From contig JBAZZY010000008.1 in assembly GCA_041658565.1 (NCBI GenBank), positions 38,936 through 102,935 of the forward strand: a DNA stretch of 64,000 nt, written 5' to 3'. Below, piece by piece: positions 25,422-34,692 of the stretch (the stretch's first letter is position 1; each line of letters starts with the position of its first letter). This stretch comes from Actinomycetota bacterium. Lineage in GTDB: Bacteria > Actinomycetota > AC-67. Below the pieces are notes generated by a model that was not told where the DNA came from, made no database searches, and saw only the letters and a list, made by a program, of their open reading frames with translations. The position numbers and the translations under genes are program-made.

Positions 25422-26492
25422 TCACGCGAGGCCGGCTTGGCGCATTCTCACGGTGAGGTCGTGGGGGCTGGTGGCGGCCGTGAGGGCTTCTTCCATCGAC
25501 ACCTCGCCGGCTTCGTATAGTCGGATGAGGTGCTGGTCGAAGGTGTGCATGCCGTAGTACTCGCCTTCTTCGATCACTGAGGCGATCTGCTCGGTCTCTT
25601 CGGGGTTCGCGATCATCTCGCGGATGCGGCCGTTGGCGACCAGCACCTCCAGCGCGGGAACGCGGCCGCTGCCGTCGGCGCGCGCCAGCAAGCGCTGACA
25701 CACGATTCCCTTGAGCGACCCGGCAAGCGACAGGCGCACCTGCATCTGCTGATACGGCGGATAGAAGTCGATGACGCGGTTGACGGTCTCGGTCGCGTCG
25801 GTGGTGTGCAGGGTCGAGATCACCAGGTGTCCGGTCTCGGCGGAATGCAACGCCGCGGCCACTGTCTCGGTGTCGCGCATCTCGCCGATGAAGATGACGT
25901 CGGGATCCTGGCGAGTGACGGATCGAAGCGCTGCGTGGAAATCGGCGGTGTCGATCCCGACCTCGCGCTGATCGACGATCGCCATACGGTCTTCGTGGAT
26001 CACTTCGATGGGATCCTCGATGGTCACGATGTGGCAGCGCCGCGTCATGTTGATGTGGTTGATCATCGCCGCAGTCGTTGTCGTCTTGCCGCTGCCGGTC
26101 ATACCGGTTACGAGCACGAGGCCGCGGCGTTCCTCGGCAAGTTCACGCACTGTCGGTGGCAGCCCGAGAGACTCGAACGACCGCGTCGCGGGCAGCACCC
26201 GGCGCATCGCCAGGCCCACCAGCCCGCGCTGACGAAAAGCATTCACGCGGAACCGGCCGACCCCGGGTTCGGTGTAAGCGAAGTCGGCCTCGTTGTTGCG
26301 AAGGAACGCCTCGTGCTGTTCGGACGGCATGAGCGAAAGAGCGAGCACTTCGCACTCGTCGGCGGTCATCGGATCGCCCGGCACAGGAATCAGGTCCCCG
26401 TCGATACGCAGGTATGCGGGCGCGCCGGCGCGTACGTGAACGTCCGAGGCCTCCCGCTCGGCCGCCATTCGAAGCAAGTATCCGATGTCCAT
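25422..26492 (-). CDS. pilT: PilT-type retraction ATPase
   Basis: A 356-residue secretion/twitching ATPase: Walker A GMTGSGKTTT, Asp box IEDPIE, Walker B with RQDPDVIFIGEMRD, and the histidine box STLHTTDA, all in the PilT order. It powers pilus retraction at the inner membrane face. No other pilus gene is in the window, so it is either distant from the rest of the machinery or has another role. ATG at 26492 with GGGGGAG 10 nt upstream. Confidence 0.9.
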   Translation of the reverse strand: MDIGYLLRMAAEREASDVHVRAGAPAYLRIDGDLIPVPGDPMTADECEVLALSLMPSEQHEAFLRNNEADFAYTEPGVGRFRVNAFRQRGLVGLAMRRVLPATRSFESLGLPPTVRELAEERRGLVLVTGMTGSGKTTTTAAMINHINMTRRCHIVTIEDPIEVIHEDRMAIVDQREVGIDTADFHAALRSVTRQDPDVIFIGEMRDTETVAAALHSAETGHLVISTLHTTDATETVNRVIDFYPPYQQMQVRLSLAGSLKGIVCQRLLARADGSGRVPALEVLVANGRIREMIANPEETEQIASVIEEGEYYGMHTFDQHLIRLYEAGEVSMEEALTAATSPHDLTVRMRQAGLA

Positions 26493-26540
26493 GGGTCGGT
26501 CTCTCCCCCTCTCAAGCATCGGTGTCCGGGCGTGAACGCT

Positions 26541-27257
26541 TTACCCCTGTTCGTCGGAATCCGTGCGGAGATCCTTCTCGGGCGCGGAAGCTCCCAGCTT
26601 CGCCTGTCCGCCGCTGTCCAACTCACGCTGGACGGCCTTGCGAACGCCGCGCCAGGACAGGTTGAACAGCACTGCCAGGATTACGAAGACCACGAAGCCG
26701 CCGGCCCCGAGGTATCGATCGGCGATTTGCCACGACTCCCCTAGCAGGAACCCCAAGCCCGCAACGGCCGCCGTCCAGGCCGCCGCGCCGGCGACGTCGG
26801 GCGCAATCAGGCGGTGCACCGGCAGGCGCGCGATCCCGGCAACCAGCGTGCGAATGCTCCGAAAGAAGGGGGCGAACCTGCCGAACAAGATCGCGCGCCC
26901 CCCGTACTGCCGGAAGTACGACTCGAGGACGGGCAACCGCCGTTCCGGAAGGAAGAAGTAGCGGCCGAAACGACGCACGATCGCGCGCCCGGCGACCCGG
27001 CCCAGCACGTACCCGGTGAGATCCCCGAGCAGCGCGCCCGCAAAAGCGACGGCAATCACCTGCTCAAGGTGCAAGGGAGGCGCATCACCCAGGATCGAAT
27101 TCGGTGAAGACAGAAACCCCCCGAACAGCAACACTGCCTCTCCCGGGAGCACCGAGGCAACGAACACGCTCGACTCCAAAAAGACCGCGACGAAAATAAT
27201 CAGCAGCCCCCAGTCGGAGAACCAAGGAGTCAGCGTTTCGATCAGATCCGTGAGCAC
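26541..27257 (-). CDS. DedA family membrane protein
   Basis: A 238-residue polytopic DedA/VTT-domain protein: ESSVFVASVLPGEAVLLFGGFL, then GALLGDLTGYVLGRVAGR, then GGRAILFGRFAPFFRSIRTLVAGIA, all conserved (the FGRFAPxxR motif is typical). DedA proteins are proposed undecaprenyl-phosphate or phospholipid transporters/scramblases. Lies between tauE-like and pilT genes on the same strand, 21 bp after the TauE-like gene. The tail is acidic and charged. Confidence 0.9.
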   Translation of the reverse strand: MLTDLIETLTPWFSDWGLLIIFVAVFLESSVFVASVLPGEAVLLFGGFLSSPNSILGDAPPLHLEQVIAVAFAGALLGDLTGYVLGRVAGRAIVRRFGRYFFLPERRLPVLESYFRQYGGRAILFGRFAPFFRSIRTLVAGIARLPVHRLIAPDVAGAAAWTAAVAGLGFLLGESWQIADRYLGAGGFVVFVILAVLFNLSWRGVRKAVQRELDSGGQAKLGASAPEKDLRTDSDEQG

Positions 27258-27278
27258 GAGCGAATCCTACTTCCGCGG

Positions 27279-28064
27279 TCAGCCGGTGCGATCGGGCGCG
27301 CGCGCGCGCCCCGGCGAAAGAAGAAGCTGAATCGCCACGAGGATGACGAATGCTCCGAATGCCCGGCCGAGTGCCGCCTCCGGGATCGACCGCGCCAGCA
27401 GCGCGCCGATCACGGCTCCGACGGCGCCACCCACGCCGAGCCACGCGCCGACGCGAACGTCCAGCAGTCCGCGACGAAGGTTCGCCGCCGTTCCTGCGCT
27501 TGCGGTGGCAATGATCACCAGCAGCGAAGTTCCCTGCGCGATGTGCTGCGCCTGTCCCAACAGAATAGTCATCGCCGGAACCATGACGATCCCGCCGCCG
27601 ACCCCGAGCAACCCTGCGTACACGCCGGCCAGCAGCCCGACTCCGAACGCAACCGCGAAGCGCGCCGCGCCGGTCAGGACCACAAACTCGGCGCCGCTGC
27701 CGAACTGAAACAGCAGCTTCACGCCCGCCAGGACGGCCGTGGCAACGAAGGTTGCGCGCAGCGCCGACTCGGGAACACGAGCCAGCAACCTGACCCCCAT
27801 CGGCACACCCATGACACTCCCGAGAGCCAGCGGCACCGCAATCGCCCCGTTGACGTTCCCGTCACAAAGATAGAGCACCGTGGAGACGACCCCGATCGGC
27901 AGAATCGCGGAGAGCGAAGCCGCGTGCGCGCGCCGCTGTGCGAACCGAAGACCCAGCACGAGCGCGGGAACCATTACCACTCCGCCCCCGACGCCCAGCA
28001 GCCCGCCGGCCATGCCGCCGGCCATGCCGACGGCGACGTACAAGGCGCGTCGGTCGGCCGGCAT
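27279..28064 (-). CDS. TauE/SafE family permease
   Basis: A 261-residue membrane protein with two repeated halves, each beginning near GGGVVMVPALVL or GVGGGIVMVPAMTI, the hallmark of the TauE/SafE sulfite exporter family. Transport of sulfur-containing organic anions is the family's proposed role. It starts 34 bp from divergent DUF6049. ATG at 28064. Confidence 0.88.
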   Translation of the reverse strand: MPADRRALYVAVGMAGGMAGGLLGVGGGVVMVPALVLGLRFAQRRAHAASLSAILPIGVVSTVLYLCDGNVNGAIAVPLALGSVMGVPMGVRLLARVPESALRATFVATAVLAGVKLLFQFGSGAEFVVLTGAARFAVAFGVGLLAGVYAGLLGVGGGIVMVPAMTILLGQAQHIAQGTSLLVIIATASAGTAANLRRGLLDVRVGAWLGVGGAVGAVIGALLARSIPEAALGRAFGAFVILVAIQLLLSPGRARAPDRTG

Positions 28065-28098
28065 GCGGCGATGCTACCGCGACCGATAGCATCCTGGC

Positions 28099-30189
28099 GT
28101 GCTCCGCCGGATATCGATCGCCCTCGCACTCGCCGCCGGGTGCGTTCTTGTCGTCCTTCCGGCGCGCGCACAGGTGTCCCCGTCGCCCTCGCCCTCGCCG
28201 CCATCGTCGTCGCCCGCGCCCTCGCCGTCCTCAGAGGAGGCGTCCGCGGTCTTGCGCGTTGTCTCGATCTCGCCGTGGATGGACCGCGAACACCCGTTTC
28301 GCGTCACGGTTCAGATCCTCAACCCGACGGATGTCGCGCTCGAGGACGTGTTCGTTCGCGTCGCGTTCTACTCCCGGGTCCGTTCACGCTCGGAATTGCG
28401 ACTGGCCCTCGACCACGGACGCTCCTCGCGTCCGGTGACGAGCATCCCTCAGCGGATCCAGGACACGATCGCTCCCGGAGAGCAGCGCACGATAAGGATC
28501 ACCAAGACCGTCGCCGAGATATCCCCGACCCTGGCACGCACCGGCGTCTATCCGGTCCAAATCGCCATGCGCCATTCGACCGGATCCGCGTCGGCCTGGA
28601 CCGCCGTCCCCGCCCTGGGAAGCGCACCCTCGTCGCGACTTAACCTCACGTGGATCATGCCGCTCACCGCAGCAACGGTCACGCGCCCCGACGGCGTGTA
28701 CGAGGCGTCCGTGGTTGATGCTCTCGGCACGCACGCGCTTGCGCAGCAAATGGAAGTGCTCGCAGCGCGCCCCGGACTCGCGGTGACGCTCGCGCCGAAC
28801 CCATCATTGCTGGACGCTGCGGCCGACCTCTCCGACGGGTTTGCCGCCAACGGCCCCGCAGGAGTCGTTTCGATCCCTGCGACCAGCCCGACGGCGCAGA
28901 ACGCCGCGGCGTTCATCGACGCGACCAAGCGCGCCGCAGCTTCGGTAGCCGAAGTCGCATCCGTTCCCTACGCGCCGGTTGACCTGCCTTCGCTCGCCCG
29001 CCGCGGGCTGCGAGAGGACCTTCTGCGCCAGTTCGTGCTTGGTCGAACCGTGATCGAGTCCCGACTGGGGCGCGCGGCATCGGCAGACACGCTCTTGCCG
29101 CCGGCGTTCACCTTCGACAACCTCAGCGGCACGCTTCTGGCACCGCTGGGAGTCCGCAACCTAGTGCTCGACGCCGGAGCAGTCCCCCCGAGTGCCGATG
29201 CGCCTTTCCAACCAAATCTGTTCGGACCGTCGACTCCGATCGCGGTGCGCGCGCGCTCGACGAAGTACACGGCGCTGCTGCCCGACGTCGCACTGCGCGC
29301 GCGCCTAGACGCCAGCGGGCAAGGACCTTTGCCGGCTCAGGCGTTGATTGCCGAAACCGCGAGCGCCTGGCTGGAGATGCCCGGATTCGCCGCCGAGCGC
29401 GTCCTGGTGTTGGCGTCACGGCGTCTGCCGGATTACGTGGCTCTGGGGGCAGCGGTGGATGGGTTCCGGACGGCGCCGTGGATCCGGATGCGCCCGGCAT
29501 CTGAGGCCGCACGTGTTCTGGCACCCAAGAACTCGCCGGTCGCGCTTCCATCGCCGGCGCGGCCGGACCGCCCGCATCTGCGCGCGGCGCGCGCCGCGCG
29601 CAACTCGCTGCGCCTGTTGACCCAGATCGCGGCCGAAACCGCCCCGGGGATCGACCGACTGGACCGGCTGATCTTGCTGTCGGAGTCGGCCGAATGGGAC
29701 GCCGCCCCGAGGGCCGGCGCCGCGCTCGCGCGCGCAGTGACCGCGCGCGTGGATGAAGTCGTCGATCACATTCGCGTGGTGTCCGGACGTCGCGTCACCC
29801 TGACCTCCAAAACCGGCGCGGTCCCGGTGACCCTGCTGAACGGCAATCATTTCCCCGTACGAGTTCGGGTAAGGCTGCAAAGCGCCAAGATCGGCTTCCC
29901 GGCCGGAGCCGCGCGGACCGTGGAGTTGCAGGATGCAGACGAGACCTTCGACTTCGAGATCGAGGCGCTCGGAACCGGCTCTTTCCCCGTCGATATCGAC
30001 GTCCGCACTCCCGGCGGCGCGCGGGTGCTGGCGCGCGGCCAGATCGTCGTCCGCTCCACCGTTGTAAGCACCTTCGCGCTTGCGGCCGTCGGGGGCAGCA
30101 CGGTCTTCCTCCTCGTGGCTTGGATCGGTCGCGGCCTGCATCGACGCAGAACCGGACGATCAGTCGCCGCCGCACCCCGCGCCCACTGA
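28099..30189 (+). CDS. DUF6049 family exported protein
   Basis: A 696-residue protein: signal peptide (1-25, ending ARAQ), a Pro/Ser linker, a large Ala-rich extracytoplasmic region and a C-terminal transmembrane helix (about 650-675) ending in a basic tail. The family (for example Rv3909 in M. tuberculosis) lies next to murJ, as here (13 bp gap), and is probably involved in envelope assembly, but function is unknown. GTG at 28099 lacks a ribosome binding site; a TAGCAT box at 28087-28092 suits a leaderless transcript. Confidence 0.82.
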   Translation: MLRRISIALALAAGCVLVVLPARAQVSPSPSPSPPSSSPAPSPSSEEASAVLRVVSISPWMDREHPFRVTVQILNPTDVALEDVFVRVAFYSRVRSRSELRLALDHGRSSRPVTSIPQRIQDTIAPGEQRTIRITKTVAEISPTLARTGVYPVQIAMRHSTGSASAWTAVPALGSAPSSRLNLTWIMPLTAATVTRPDGVYEASVVDALGTHALAQQMEVLAARPGLAVTLAPNPSLLDAAADLSDGFAANGPAGVVSIPATSPTAQNAAAFIDATKRAAASVAEVASVPYAPVDLPSLARRGLREDLLRQFVLGRTVIESRLGRAASADTLLPPAFTFDNLSGTLLAPLGVRNLVLDAGAVPPSADAPFQPNLFGPSTPIAVRARSTKYTALLPDVALRARLDASGQGPLPAQALIAETASAWLEMPGFAAERVLVLASRRLPDYVALGAAVDGFRTAPWIRMRPASEAARVLAPKNSPVALPSPARPDRPHLRAARAARNSLRLLTQIAAETAPGIDRLDRLILLSESAEWDAAPRAGAALARAVTARVDEVVDHIRVVSGRRVTLTSKTGAVPVTLLNGNHFPVRVRVRLQSAKIGFPAGAARTVELQDADETFDFEIEALGTGSFPVDIDVRTPGGARVLARGQIVVRSTVVSTFALAAVGGSTVFLLVAWIGRGLHRRRTGRSVAAAPRAH

Positions 30190-30202
30190 TACGCTCGCGG
30201 CA

Positions 30203-31852
30203 ATGTCCGATCAGGCGTCGCCGACTCCCGCAGGCCCATCACTGAAGCGCGCCACAGCCGTCATGAGTTCCGGCACGGCGCTGTCACGCATCACCGGTTT
30301 CGTCAGGCTGGCGGTCATGGCGTGGGCAATCGGGGGCGTCGAGTCGAAACTCCCCGACACCTACAACCTCGCCAACTCGATGCCGAACATCGTCTACCAA
30401 CTCGTGCTCGGCGAAGTGCTGGCAACGATCTTCGTGCCGGTATTCGTCGAGTACTTGGCCAAGCGCGATCGAGAGGAAGCCTGGGGACTAGCCTCCTCGA
30501 TCCTCAACATCGGGATAGCCACGGCAGCGGTGTTCTCGGTCGTGACGGTGGTTGCCGCTCCGTGGCTCATCAAGATCTACACCTTCCACCTCAGCGGTCC
30601 CGACAAGATCCTGCAGGAGCAAGTGGGTGCCTTCCTGCTGCGCCTGTTCATGCCGCAAATGATCTTCTACGCCGTCGGAGCAGTGCTGACCGGACTGCTC
30701 AATGCCCATCGCAAGTTCGCCGCTCCGATGTTCGCTCCATTGCTGAACAACGTCATCGTGATCGCCACGTTCGCCCTTTTCCGGTTACGCCACGCCGCGG
30801 GTGCGCCGCAACTGCAAGACCTGTCCTTCTCCGACAAGATGTTGCTCGGCGGCGGCACGACACTCGGCGTAATTGCGATGACGCTCGTGCTGTTCCCCTA
30901 CATCCGCGCCCTTCCCGGTCGCTACAGCGCGCGCGCGTTCCAATGGCGCCATCCTGCGATCCGTCATGTCGGCAACCTCGCCAAGTACTCGATCGGATAC
31001 GTGATCGTGAACCAGGTCGGACTGTGGGTCGTGTACGCGCTCGCCAACGGTGTCCGCGGAGGCGTCACCGCATACCAGAACTCCTGGATCCTGTATCAAC
31101 TCCCTTACGGCATCTTCGCAGTCAGCGTCATGACCTTCATCGTGCGCGAGGTCTCGGAGCATCACGTGCGCGGGGACCTCGCCTCCGTGCGGCGCGACGT
31201 GTCGCTCGGGCTGCGCACGACGGCGTTCATCGTGCTTCCGGCCTCTGCGGGGTTTGTCGCCCTCGGGCGACCGATCATCCGGCTGCTGCTGCAACACGGC
31301 GCATTCAAGGCCGACTCTACGGAGTTGTTTGCCGACACCTTCGTCCTCATGGCGATCGGTCTCGGCGCCTACGCGGCTTTCCAGCAGATCATGCGCGCGT
31401 TTTACGCCATGCAGGACACGCGCACTCCCTGGATCGTCAACATCATCGCCGTCGGCGCGAACGTCGGCGCGGCGATTCCCCTGTACCTGGCGCTCGGAGT
31501 ACCCGGCCTCGCACTCGCGCACGCCATCTCGTACACGTTCGGAACCGTCGCCGGCGGCGTGCTGTTGCGCCGGCGCCTCGGCGGCCTGGACGGCCGGCGC
31601 CTGGCGTTGTCGCACGCGCGCATCGGCAGTGCCGCGATCGCGACCGGCGGGACCTCGTGGGTGGTGGCGCGCGCGCTCGCATCCCGCGTCGACCTGGCAA
31701 CGACCGCCGGACGCTTGACGCAAGTCGGGGCTGCGGTTGCAGCCGGCCTTGCCGTGTACATCGCACTGGCGCGTATCCTCGACATGGACGAGTTCCGTCC
31801 TCTGGCAAGAATGCTCGGTGGCCGGTTCGGGCGACGAGGAGCGCGAGGATGA
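30203..31852 (+). CDS. murJ: MurJ lipid II flippase
   Basis: A 549-residue MurJ/MviN protein with 14 predicted transmembrane helices: GTALSRITGFVRLAVMAW, NLANSMPNIVYQLVLGEVLATIFVPVFVE and FVALGRPIIRLLLQHGAF are characteristic. It flips lipid II across the membrane for peptidoglycan assembly. The ATG at 30203 was chosen as the best match to the family's start; no strong ribosome binding site precedes it. The next gene overlaps the stop by 4 bp (ATGA). Unlike mycobacterial MviN, this protein ends after the MurJ domain. Confidence 0.94.
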   Translation: MSDQASPTPAGPSLKRATAVMSSGTALSRITGFVRLAVMAWAIGGVESKLPDTYNLANSMPNIVYQLVLGEVLATIFVPVFVEYLAKRDREEAWGLASSILNIGIATAAVFSVVTVVAAPWLIKIYTFHLSGPDKILQEQVGAFLLRLFMPQMIFYAVGAVLTGLLNAHRKFAAPMFAPLLNNVIVIATFALFRLRHAAGAPQLQDLSFSDKMLLGGGTTLGVIAMTLVLFPYIRALPGRYSARAFQWRHPAIRHVGNLAKYSIGYVIVNQVGLWVVYALANGVRGGVTAYQNSWILYQLPYGIFAVSVMTFIVREVSEHHVRGDLASVRRDVSLGLRTTAFIVLPASAGFVALGRPIIRLLLQHGAFKADSTELFADTFVLMAIGLGAYAAFQQIMRAFYAMQDTRTPWIVNIIAVGANVGAAIPLYLALGVPGLALAHAISYTFGTVAGGVLLRRRLGGLDGRRLALSHARIGSAAIATGGTSWVVARALASRVDLATTAGRLTQVGAAVAAGLAVYIALARILDMDEFRPLARMLGGRFGRRGARG

Positions 31853-32217
31853 ACGAGCACGGCATCACGCTGACAAGGATCGTGTTGCTGCTCATCGTTA
31901 TCGCAGCCTTCGTCTTCGAGGGCGGTGCCGTGGTCGTCGCGCGCGTCCAGGCCGACCGGCTCGCAATCGACGCTGCCGACGAAGCCGGCGGGGTCTACGC
32001 GCGCTCCGGAAGCACCGCCAAAGCCGAGGTGGCCGCGCGCGACATCGTCGAGCTGGGCGGCGGCGAGCTTGCGAACTTCTCCGTGTCGCGGTCGCAACTT
32101 ACGGTGAAGGTGACCGTGCGAAAGCAAGCTCGGACTTTCGTCATCCATCGCATCGGGGCCTTGCGCAAGTTCTCCGTTGCGGAGGTTACCCACCAAGGGG
32201 AGGTGCAAAGCTCGTGA
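31849..32217 (+). CDS. Small single-pass membrane protein
   Basis: A 122-residue protein with one N-terminal hydrophobic segment (about 8-30) and a beta-rich soluble tail. The N-terminus and length recall TadE-type pseudopilins or similar export signals, but no motif confirms this. It overlaps murJ by 4 bp (ATGA) and the pseudokinase gene by 4 bp (GTGA), so it is made together with both. Not recognised. Confidence 0.75.
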   Translation: MNEHGITLTRIVLLLIVIAAFVFEGGAVVVARVQADRLAIDAADEAGGVYARSGSTAKAEVAARDIVELGGGELANFSVSRSQLTVKVTVRKQARTFVIHRIGALRKFSVAEVTHQGEVQSS

Positions 32218-33575
32218 GTCCTGCCGTGGGAGACGTGCTCGGCGAGCGCTACTCCCTGCGCAAACCGGAGTGGAACTGGGCCGAAGGTCAAGTCTGGCTG
32301 GCGCGAGATCGCGTGCTCGACCGGGCGGTGCTGGTGCAGATCCTTTCGCCGGAGGTGGAAGCCGATCGCACCGCCGCGCACGCGTTCCAGAAGGCCGCCG
32401 CGCAGGCCGCGCAGTTCACCCACCCAGGCCTGCTTAGGATTTTTGACATCGGATCCTCCCCAACTTTCGTCGTCTTCGAGCACGCCACGGCCGGGCGGCT
32501 CGCCGACCGATTGCGCGCCGGACCCCTTCGCCCCGAGGAAGCCGCGCGCGCGGCCCTCGGGATGGCGCGCGGGCTCGAAGCGCTTCACGAACGAGGCACT
32601 TGGCACGGAGCGCTGTCTCCGGAGACCGTGCTGTTCGACGAGGAAGGCCGCGCGAAGATTCTGGCGACCGGCATCGCCGACGCGTCGGAACGCGCGGCAG
32701 CAGCGGTCCCGGCCGCCTACCGCGCGCCCGAGCCCGACGCGCTGCCTGCCGACGCAGACCGCTACGCGCTCGCGGCACTGACGTCGCACATGCTCACGGG
32801 CAAGGCCCCCGAACCCGGCGTATCTGCGGCACAGCAACGAAAGGGAGTGCCGGCGTCGCTGAGCGCACTGCTGGCGCGCGCCCTCTCACCCGACGCGTCT
32901 CGGCGCCCCGGACTCGACGAGTTCGTAGGAGCCCTCGCTCCGTACGCGCGCGTGATCCCGCGGGAAGCTCGCGGTCCGCACATCCGACGCTCCGAACTCA
33001 GTTGGCTGGTTCCGGTCGCGCTCATCGTGGCGCTGGCTGCAGTGGCGGGAACCGTGGGAGTCCAGATTGCCCGCAACCTGGCACGCACACCCTCGCCGGA
33101 AGCATCCGCGACGCCGACGAGCGGCCCGATCATCACCATCGCCGACGCTTCGGACTTCGACCCTCCGCCGGGAAACAGCGCGGAGCACCCCGAGCACGTC
33201 GGCCGCGCGATCGACGGCGACCCACGCACCTCGTGGGCAACCCTGGGATATCGCGTGGCCTCGATGTCGCCGAAGAAGGGCGTCGGGCTGCTGTTCGATC
33301 TCGGAGCTGCGCGCGCAATCAGCAGCGTTCGCGTCGAGTCCACACTGCCGGGGTGGTCGGCGGAGATCCGCACCTCCAACGTCGCAGGCACCTCGGCCGA
33401 CGACTTCCGCGTCGTCACGAGCTTCACTGCCGGCAGCGAAACGCCCGTAGCCTTGCGCGCGGGAACCCGAGCGCGATACGTCCTGCTCTGGATCACCCAA
33501 CTCGTCAACGACGGCAGCGAATCCGATTTCCCGTTCCGCGCGGCCGTGTCCGAGGTCGAATTCCTGGCCGCCTGA
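32214..33575 (+). CDS. Pseudokinase-transmembrane-discoidin-like protein (MviN C-terminal region as a separate gene)
   Basis: A 453-residue protein: kinase-like domain (about 10-245), one transmembrane helix (264-285) and an outside galactose-binding/discoidin-like domain (about 310-453, AIDGDPRTSWATLGY). The kinase is degenerate: the VAIK lysine is Gln42 (VLVQIL), HRD is HGA (131-133), and no DFG remains (ATGIAD), so it should not be catalytic. Mycobacterial MviN carries the same pseudokinase-TM-galactose-binding tail fused to MurJ, where it recruits the FhaA protein; here it is encoded separately, 2 genes after murJ. GTG at 32214 forms a GTGA overlap. Confidence 0.85.
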   Translation: MSPAVGDVLGERYSLRKPEWNWAEGQVWLARDRVLDRAVLVQILSPEVEADRTAAHAFQKAAAQAAQFTHPGLLRIFDIGSSPTFVVFEHATAGRLADRLRAGPLRPEEAARAALGMARGLEALHERGTWHGALSPETVLFDEEGRAKILATGIADASERAAAAVPAAYRAPEPDALPADADRYALAALTSHMLTGKAPEPGVSAAQQRKGVPASLSALLARALSPDASRRPGLDEFVGALAPYARVIPREARGPHIRRSELSWLVPVALIVALAAVAGTVGVQIARNLARTPSPEASATPTSGPIITIADASDFDPPPGNSAEHPEHVGRAIDGDPRTSWATLGYRVASMSPKKGVGLLFDLGAARAISSVRVESTLPGWSAEIRTSNVAGTSADDFRVVTSFTAGSETPVALRAGTRARYVLLWITQLVNDGSESDFPFRAAVSEVEFLAA

Positions 33576-33621
33576 GCACGCGCGCGCCGGGAGGCGCCGT
33601 TCGGCGGGGTATGCTCGCCGC

Positions 33622-34692
33622 GTGCGAGTACGAGCAGTCGACGAAACCGAGCGCGCGCGCTTCAATGCGGCCGTCGCCGCGTCCCCCTTGGCCGACGTCC
33701 TGCAATCCTGGGAGTGGGGCGAGATCAAGCGCGCGAGCGGCTGGGACGCGCTTCGGCTGATCGTCGAGGACGACGCCGGGCGGATTCGGGCGGCGTGTTC
33801 GGTACTGCGAAAGACCCCGGCGCCCGGCGTTCCACCGCTGCTGTACGCGCCGCGCGGGCCGGTTCTGGACTACGCCGACACCGCCGCGTTGCGAGCACTG
33901 CTCGAAGGGATTCGCGCGCGCGCCGGTGGTGCCTTCATGTTCAAGTGCGACCCACCGATCGAAGCCGGAATCGCATCCGAAGCGCTTCTACGCGAAGGCC
34001 TCGCCGAAGTTCGCGGCGGCGCCTTCGGCGGAGTACAGCCGACCGCGGTGATGGTGCTCGATCTGAACGCAGACCCAGACAAGATCTTCGCGGGCTTCAA
34101 GTCCAAGTGGCGGTACAACGTTCGCCTTGCTGAACGAAAGGGCGTTCGCGTCCGCGAGGGAACTCGAGCCGACCTGCCGGCCTTCTACGACATCTTGCTG
34201 GAAACCGCTCGGCGCGACCACTTTCTTGTACGCGGCCGCTCGTACTTCGACACGCTCTGGGACCGGCTGGCTCCCGGAGACATGGCCAAGATGTTCGTCG
34301 CGGAGTTCGAGGAACGCCCAATCGCCGCGATCTTGTGCACGCCCATGGGCGAGCGCGTCGTCTACAACTACGGCGCGTCCTCCAACGAGCACCGCAACGT
34401 GATGCCGAACCACTTGCTGCAGTGGGAAGCCATCCGATGGGCGACGAAAGCCGGATACCGCGTGTACGACTTCCGCGGGGTCTCGCCGCTTCGCGAGGGC
34501 ACCGCGCCCGATCCGCACATCGCCGGACTCAACCGCTTCAAGGAAGGCTTCGGCGCGCGCTACGTTGAATACGCGGGGCCGTTCGACTTGCCCTTGCGTG
34601 CCGGGTGGTACTCGGTGTGGCGTCACGCTGCGCCGCACGCAATGCAAGCGCTGCGACGCTTGCGGCGCGCCGGTGCGGAGGCTGCCGACTGA
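33622..34692 (+). CDS. FemAB family peptidyltransferase
   Basis: A 356-residue FemX/FemAB-type protein (GNAT fold doubled): LQSWEWGEIKRASGW near the N-terminus, FAGFKSKWRYNVRLAERKGV in the middle and the C-terminal domain with GASSNEHRNVMPNHLLQWEAIRWA plus YDFRGVSP. Such enzymes attach amino acids from tRNA to the lipid II stem peptide. Stop and alanine racemase start overlap as TGATG. Acceptor amino acid not predictable. Confidence 0.88.
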   Translation: MRVRAVDETERARFNAAVAASPLADVLQSWEWGEIKRASGWDALRLIVEDDAGRIRAACSVLRKTPAPGVPPLLYAPRGPVLDYADTAALRALLEGIRARAGGAFMFKCDPPIEAGIASEALLREGLAEVRGGAFGGVQPTAVMVLDLNADPDKIFAGFKSKWRYNVRLAERKGVRVREGTRADLPAFYDILLETARRDHFLVRGRSYFDTLWDRLAPGDMAKMFVAEFEERPIAAILCTPMGERVVYNYGASSNEHRNVMPNHLLQWEAIRWATKAGYRVYDFRGVSPLREGTAPDPHIAGLNRFKEGFGARYVEYAGPFDLPLRAGWYSVWRHAAPHAMQALRRLRRAGAEAAD

